Positions 63,861 through 64,000 of a stretch of 64,000 nt of DNA are shown here, one piece after another; the stretch's first letter is position 1, and each line of letters begins with the position of its first letter. The stretch covers positions 62,001 through 126,000 of the forward strand of contig JADNRV010000041.1 of NCBI GenBank assembly GCA_015499995.1, given 5' to 3'. Under the pieces are notes generated by a model. It worked only from the letters and a program-made list of their open reading frames with translations. It made no database searches and was not told the origin of the DNA. This DNA is from Flammula alnicola. Lineage: Eukaryota > Basidiomycota > Agaricomycetes > Agaricales > Strophariaceae. A program made the position numbers and the translations under genes.

Positions 63861-64000
63861 CAAGTATAGTTTTTGAGACAAGTAAAGACAAGTTAAAGGG
63901 CATAGAGCCATCTTCTCAATTGGAGAACAAGACAAAGCGAGATCAGTTAGCAGTTTGTGCATAGAGCACTAGTTTCCGAGTACCAGACCAGAATTTACAC

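Larger units (their letters stand above)
61621..64000. other. AT-rich end of window, no gene recognised
   Basis: No domain-bearing ORF. From about 62,600 the composition and words (GACAAGACTACTAAGG, TATATAAGCAG, repeated GTCTAAGTGA) resemble an LTR or leader of an LTR retrotransposon that could continue past 64000, but no matching copy is in the window. Confidence 0.35.

Noticed and set aside
1..64000. CRISPR array, prophage or bacterial operon
   Set aside because: The repeats are transposon-derived and diverged, there are no spacers of regular length, and all recognisable genes are eukaryotic retrotransposon genes.

Overview
The window is a dense pile of transposable elements from a filamentous fungus, most likely a basidiomycete of the Agaricomycetes type. 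I infer this from LINEs whose Gag-like ORF1 carries zinc knuckles, a Ty1/Copia polyprotein of fungal type, and two decayed genes (a transposase and a TET/JBP-like oxygenase) of families that are expanded in mushroom-forming fungi. I see no intact host gene, rRNA or CRISPR array. Nearly every long open reading frame is a retrotransposon gene, its antisense shadow, or a stop-poor low-complexity tract.

Layout. 1-7.2 kb: fragments of two related LINE families, here called A and B (B has 3' UTR subfamilies B1 and B2), in both orientations. 7.2-13.05 kb: a Copia polyprotein gene on the + strand split by three nested insertions: a LINE-A (7438-8616), a 1.8 kb tRNA-headed SINE-like element that borrows the LINE-B tail (8819-10611), and a 2.1 kb element with terminal inverted repeats (TIRs) (10819-12920). 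Each carries a readable target-site duplication (TSD). 13-38.1 kb: a chain of LINE-B and LINE-C copies, several with full 5' ends, into which 5'-truncated LINEs and a 1.46 kb solo LTR have inserted. 38.1-39.5 kb: a LINE-A scrap and a Copia gag/protease fragment. 39.5-46.4 kb: old AT-rich sequence with a decayed transposase, a decayed TET/JBP-like gene, a Copia-type solo LTR and a second TIR element. 46.46-56.33 kb: a full-length LINE of a third type (D), interrupted by a 1.37 kb LTR element that carries its own 250-codon ORF and by a second, almost identical copy of the 2.1 kb TIR element. 56.3-64 kb: AT-rich sequence with three copies of an unnamed repeat (R), a second 1.46 kb solo LTR, a small hAT-like MITE and a tRNA-Thr relic.

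How the pieces work together. The LINEs supply endonuclease, reverse transcriptase and RNase H. Their 3' ends share a TTGTTGATTT-A(n) terminus, and the SINE-like element carries the same tail, so it was probably mobilised by LINE-B. ORF1 and ORF2 of LINE-B and LINE-C overlap as TAATG, which suggests coupled translation. The 2.1 kb TIR elements, the 1 kb TIR element and the 0.45 kb MITE have no visible transposase and must depend on an enzyme encoded elsewhere. Twelve TSDs were read directly by eye, so the nesting order is well supported. Family names (Tad1-like, CACTA/tnp2-like, TET/JBP) rest on motif recognition without a database search.
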